Below are positions 40,058 to 40,843 of a stretch of 40,843 bases of DNA, piece after piece; positions within the stretch are counted from its first letter, which is position 1; each line of letters opens with the position of its first letter. The stretch is from Chryseobacterium sp. S0630 (GTDB taxonomy: Bacteria > Bacteroidota > Bacteroidia > Flavobacteriales > Weeksellaceae): NCBI RefSeq assembly GCF_024158915.1, contig NZ_JAMZGF010000051.1:1-40843 (forward strand). The letters run 5' to 3'. Below the pieces are notes generated by a model, which saw only the letters and a program-made list of their open reading frames with translations, was not told the origin of the DNA and ran no database searches. The position numbers were made by a program, and so were the translations under genes.

Positions 40058-40687
40058 ATGAGCTTCTTTGGAACTAATATTAAAAAAATAAGACAGGTTA
40101 AAGGACTGAGTCAAAAGGCTTTTGCCGATTTATTTGATTTAAACAGAGGAGTAATAAGCTCTTATGAAGAAGGTCGCGCAGAACCTAAGATAGAAACTAT
40201 ATTAAAGGTAGCCAATCATTTTAACCTTAATCTTGACAAATTACTGACCGAAACCCTTCAGGTAAACCAGTTAGTAAGCGTTTCTGATATAGATCAACTG
40301 ATGCTTTTCCCGGAATTGGCCATTCAGAACAGCAAAGAAGCACACGAAAAAACGCAGGAAAGCAATCCAAACGAATCCGTGTTGCAAAAAATATTAGCAT
40401 CCGTGGATTTGGTGTATGAATTTACCTCTGAAAAAACTTTGCTACCGCAATATCAATATGGTGATATTTTGTTTTTGAACAAAACAGATCAGAAAACAGA
40501 ATCTGTCAACAACCTTCTTATTTATCAGGATGGAAACCTCGTGCATGCTACAGACAAGCCATCAGCAGCAAACTCCGAACAAGAGTATTATAAAATTGTA
40601 GGATACGTTTCTACTGCTGAGAAAAATATTTTCACCAGTATTTTTGAGAGACTGGAGAATTTGGAACGTAAAAATAGTATTAATTGA
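40058..40687 (+). CDS. XRE-family regulator with degenerate S24/LexA-like C-terminus
   Basis: 209 residues from ATG 40058 (MSFFGTNIKKIRQVKGLSQKAF). HTH_3 domain about 3-60 (KGLSQKAFADLFDLNRGVISSYEEGRAEPKIETI). After a linker, residues about 125-190 read LLPQYQYGDILFLNKTD...NNLLIYQDGNLVHA...YYKIVGYVS, the pattern of peptidase S24 domains (S-M-x-P-x-x-x-x-GD), but the Ser nucleophile is replaced (LLP), so it is probably not self-cleaving. It is divergent from the PspA operon with a shared 122-nt control region and is the natural candidate for its regulator and its own; this is by position only. Confidence 0.88.
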   Translation: MSFFGTNIKKIRQVKGLSQKAFADLFDLNRGVISSYEEGRAEPKIETILKVANHFNLNLDKLLTETLQVNQLVSVSDIDQLMLFPELAIQNSKEAHEKTQESNPNESVLQKILASVDLVYEFTSEKTLLPQYQYGDILFLNKTDQKTESVNNLLIYQDGNLVHATDKPSAANSEQEYYKIVGYVSTAEKNIFTSIFERLENLERKNSIN

Positions 40688-40737
40688 TCATTTTTACAAT
40701 CCACTAAAATGATATAGACCTTATAGGACAAATAAAA

Positions 40738-40768
40738 AAGCCCTCCGTAATACATTACAGAGGACTTT
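40738..40768 (-). terminator. Terminator of the tRNA-Leu gene
   Basis: On the minus strand AAGTCCTCTGTAA pairs with TTACGGAGGGCTT, followed by TTTTTATT. Two of the 13 pairs are G-U in the minus-strand RNA and would be A-C mismatches in a plus-strand RNA, so the stem is built for leftward transcription. Confidence 0.8.
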
Positions 40769-40769
40769 G

Positions 40770-40843
40770 TACCCCAGACGGGACTTGAACCCGTACGTCC
40801 TTGCGGACACAGGATTTTAAGTCCTGCGTGTCTACCAGTTCCA
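40770..40843 (-). tRNA. tRNA-Leu (anticodon UAA), 5' end cut off by the window
   Basis: Reading the minus strand, D arm ...TGGTAGACACG, anticodon arm CAGGA-CTTAAAA-TCCTG (anticodon TAA), a long variable arm (TGTCCGCAAGGACGT) that marks a class II tRNA, T arm ACGGG-TTCAAGT-CCCGT, and the 3' acceptor strand CTGGGGT with discriminator A. The CCA end is not encoded. The first acceptor bases lie beyond position 40843. Confidence 0.93.

Overview
The window looks like chromosome of a flavobacterium, most likely Chryseobacterium or a close relative in the Weeksellaceae. The evidence is the AT-rich sequence, the Bacteroidota promoter pattern (TTTG, about 20 nt, TAnnTTTG), a type IX secretion (T9SS) sorting domain, a TonB receptor with a carboxypeptidase-regulatory-like domain, a bacterial GH3 protein, and protein sequences that read as that genus. 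Most of it is housekeeping and accessory chromosome. I see no phage, plasmid backbone, transposase or CRISPR array.

Layout. 1-5.3 kb: division genes ftsQ, ftsA and ftsZ plus a GatB/YqeY-domain gene. 5.6-9.1 kb: a bacilliredoxin, a convergent secreted protein and a GH3-family adenylating enzyme. 9.3-14.7 kb (minus strand): a tight run mutL, rhomboid protease, two tandem membrane-anchored EEP hydrolases and two small lipoproteins. 15.0-18.7 kb (minus): a DUF1275 membrane protein with a UspA-like protein, then an OmpR-type two-component pair.

19.1-28.5 kb (plus): a XRE-cupin regulator, then a four-gene operon (TonB receptor, GlpT/UhpT-like DUF5690 permease, FAD amine oxidoreductase, PhnX-like HAD hydrolase) closed by a terminator, then a surface-targeted alkaline-phosphatase-superfamily enzyme with a LamG domain nested in it. 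I read this as a locus for taking up and breaking down an organophosphonate, probably an N-substituted or otherwise unusual aminoethylphosphonate, because a flavin oxidase sits where a PhnW transaminase would be expected. A 15-bp perfect inverted repeat upstream of the phosphatase is a good operator candidate.

28.5-30.8 kb (minus): a small unknown protein, a MocR-type regulator and a GNAT acetyltransferase. 31.0-40.0 kb (minus): a membrane-stress operon coding for a YbjN-like protein, PspA, a DUF1449/OB-fold membrane protein, a candidate 20-residue membrane peptide, a YqiK-type flotillin and a 1600-residue coiled-coil AAA ATPase. It is divergent from a XRE regulator with an S24-like C-terminus; the shared 122-nt intergenic region has a textbook promoter and a candidate operator. 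The window ends inside a tRNA-Leu(UAA) gene.

Intergenic regions carry several hairpin-forming repeats. One family, with ends reading GTCATTCTGA / TCAGAATGAC, occurs twice and flanks the phosphonate operon.
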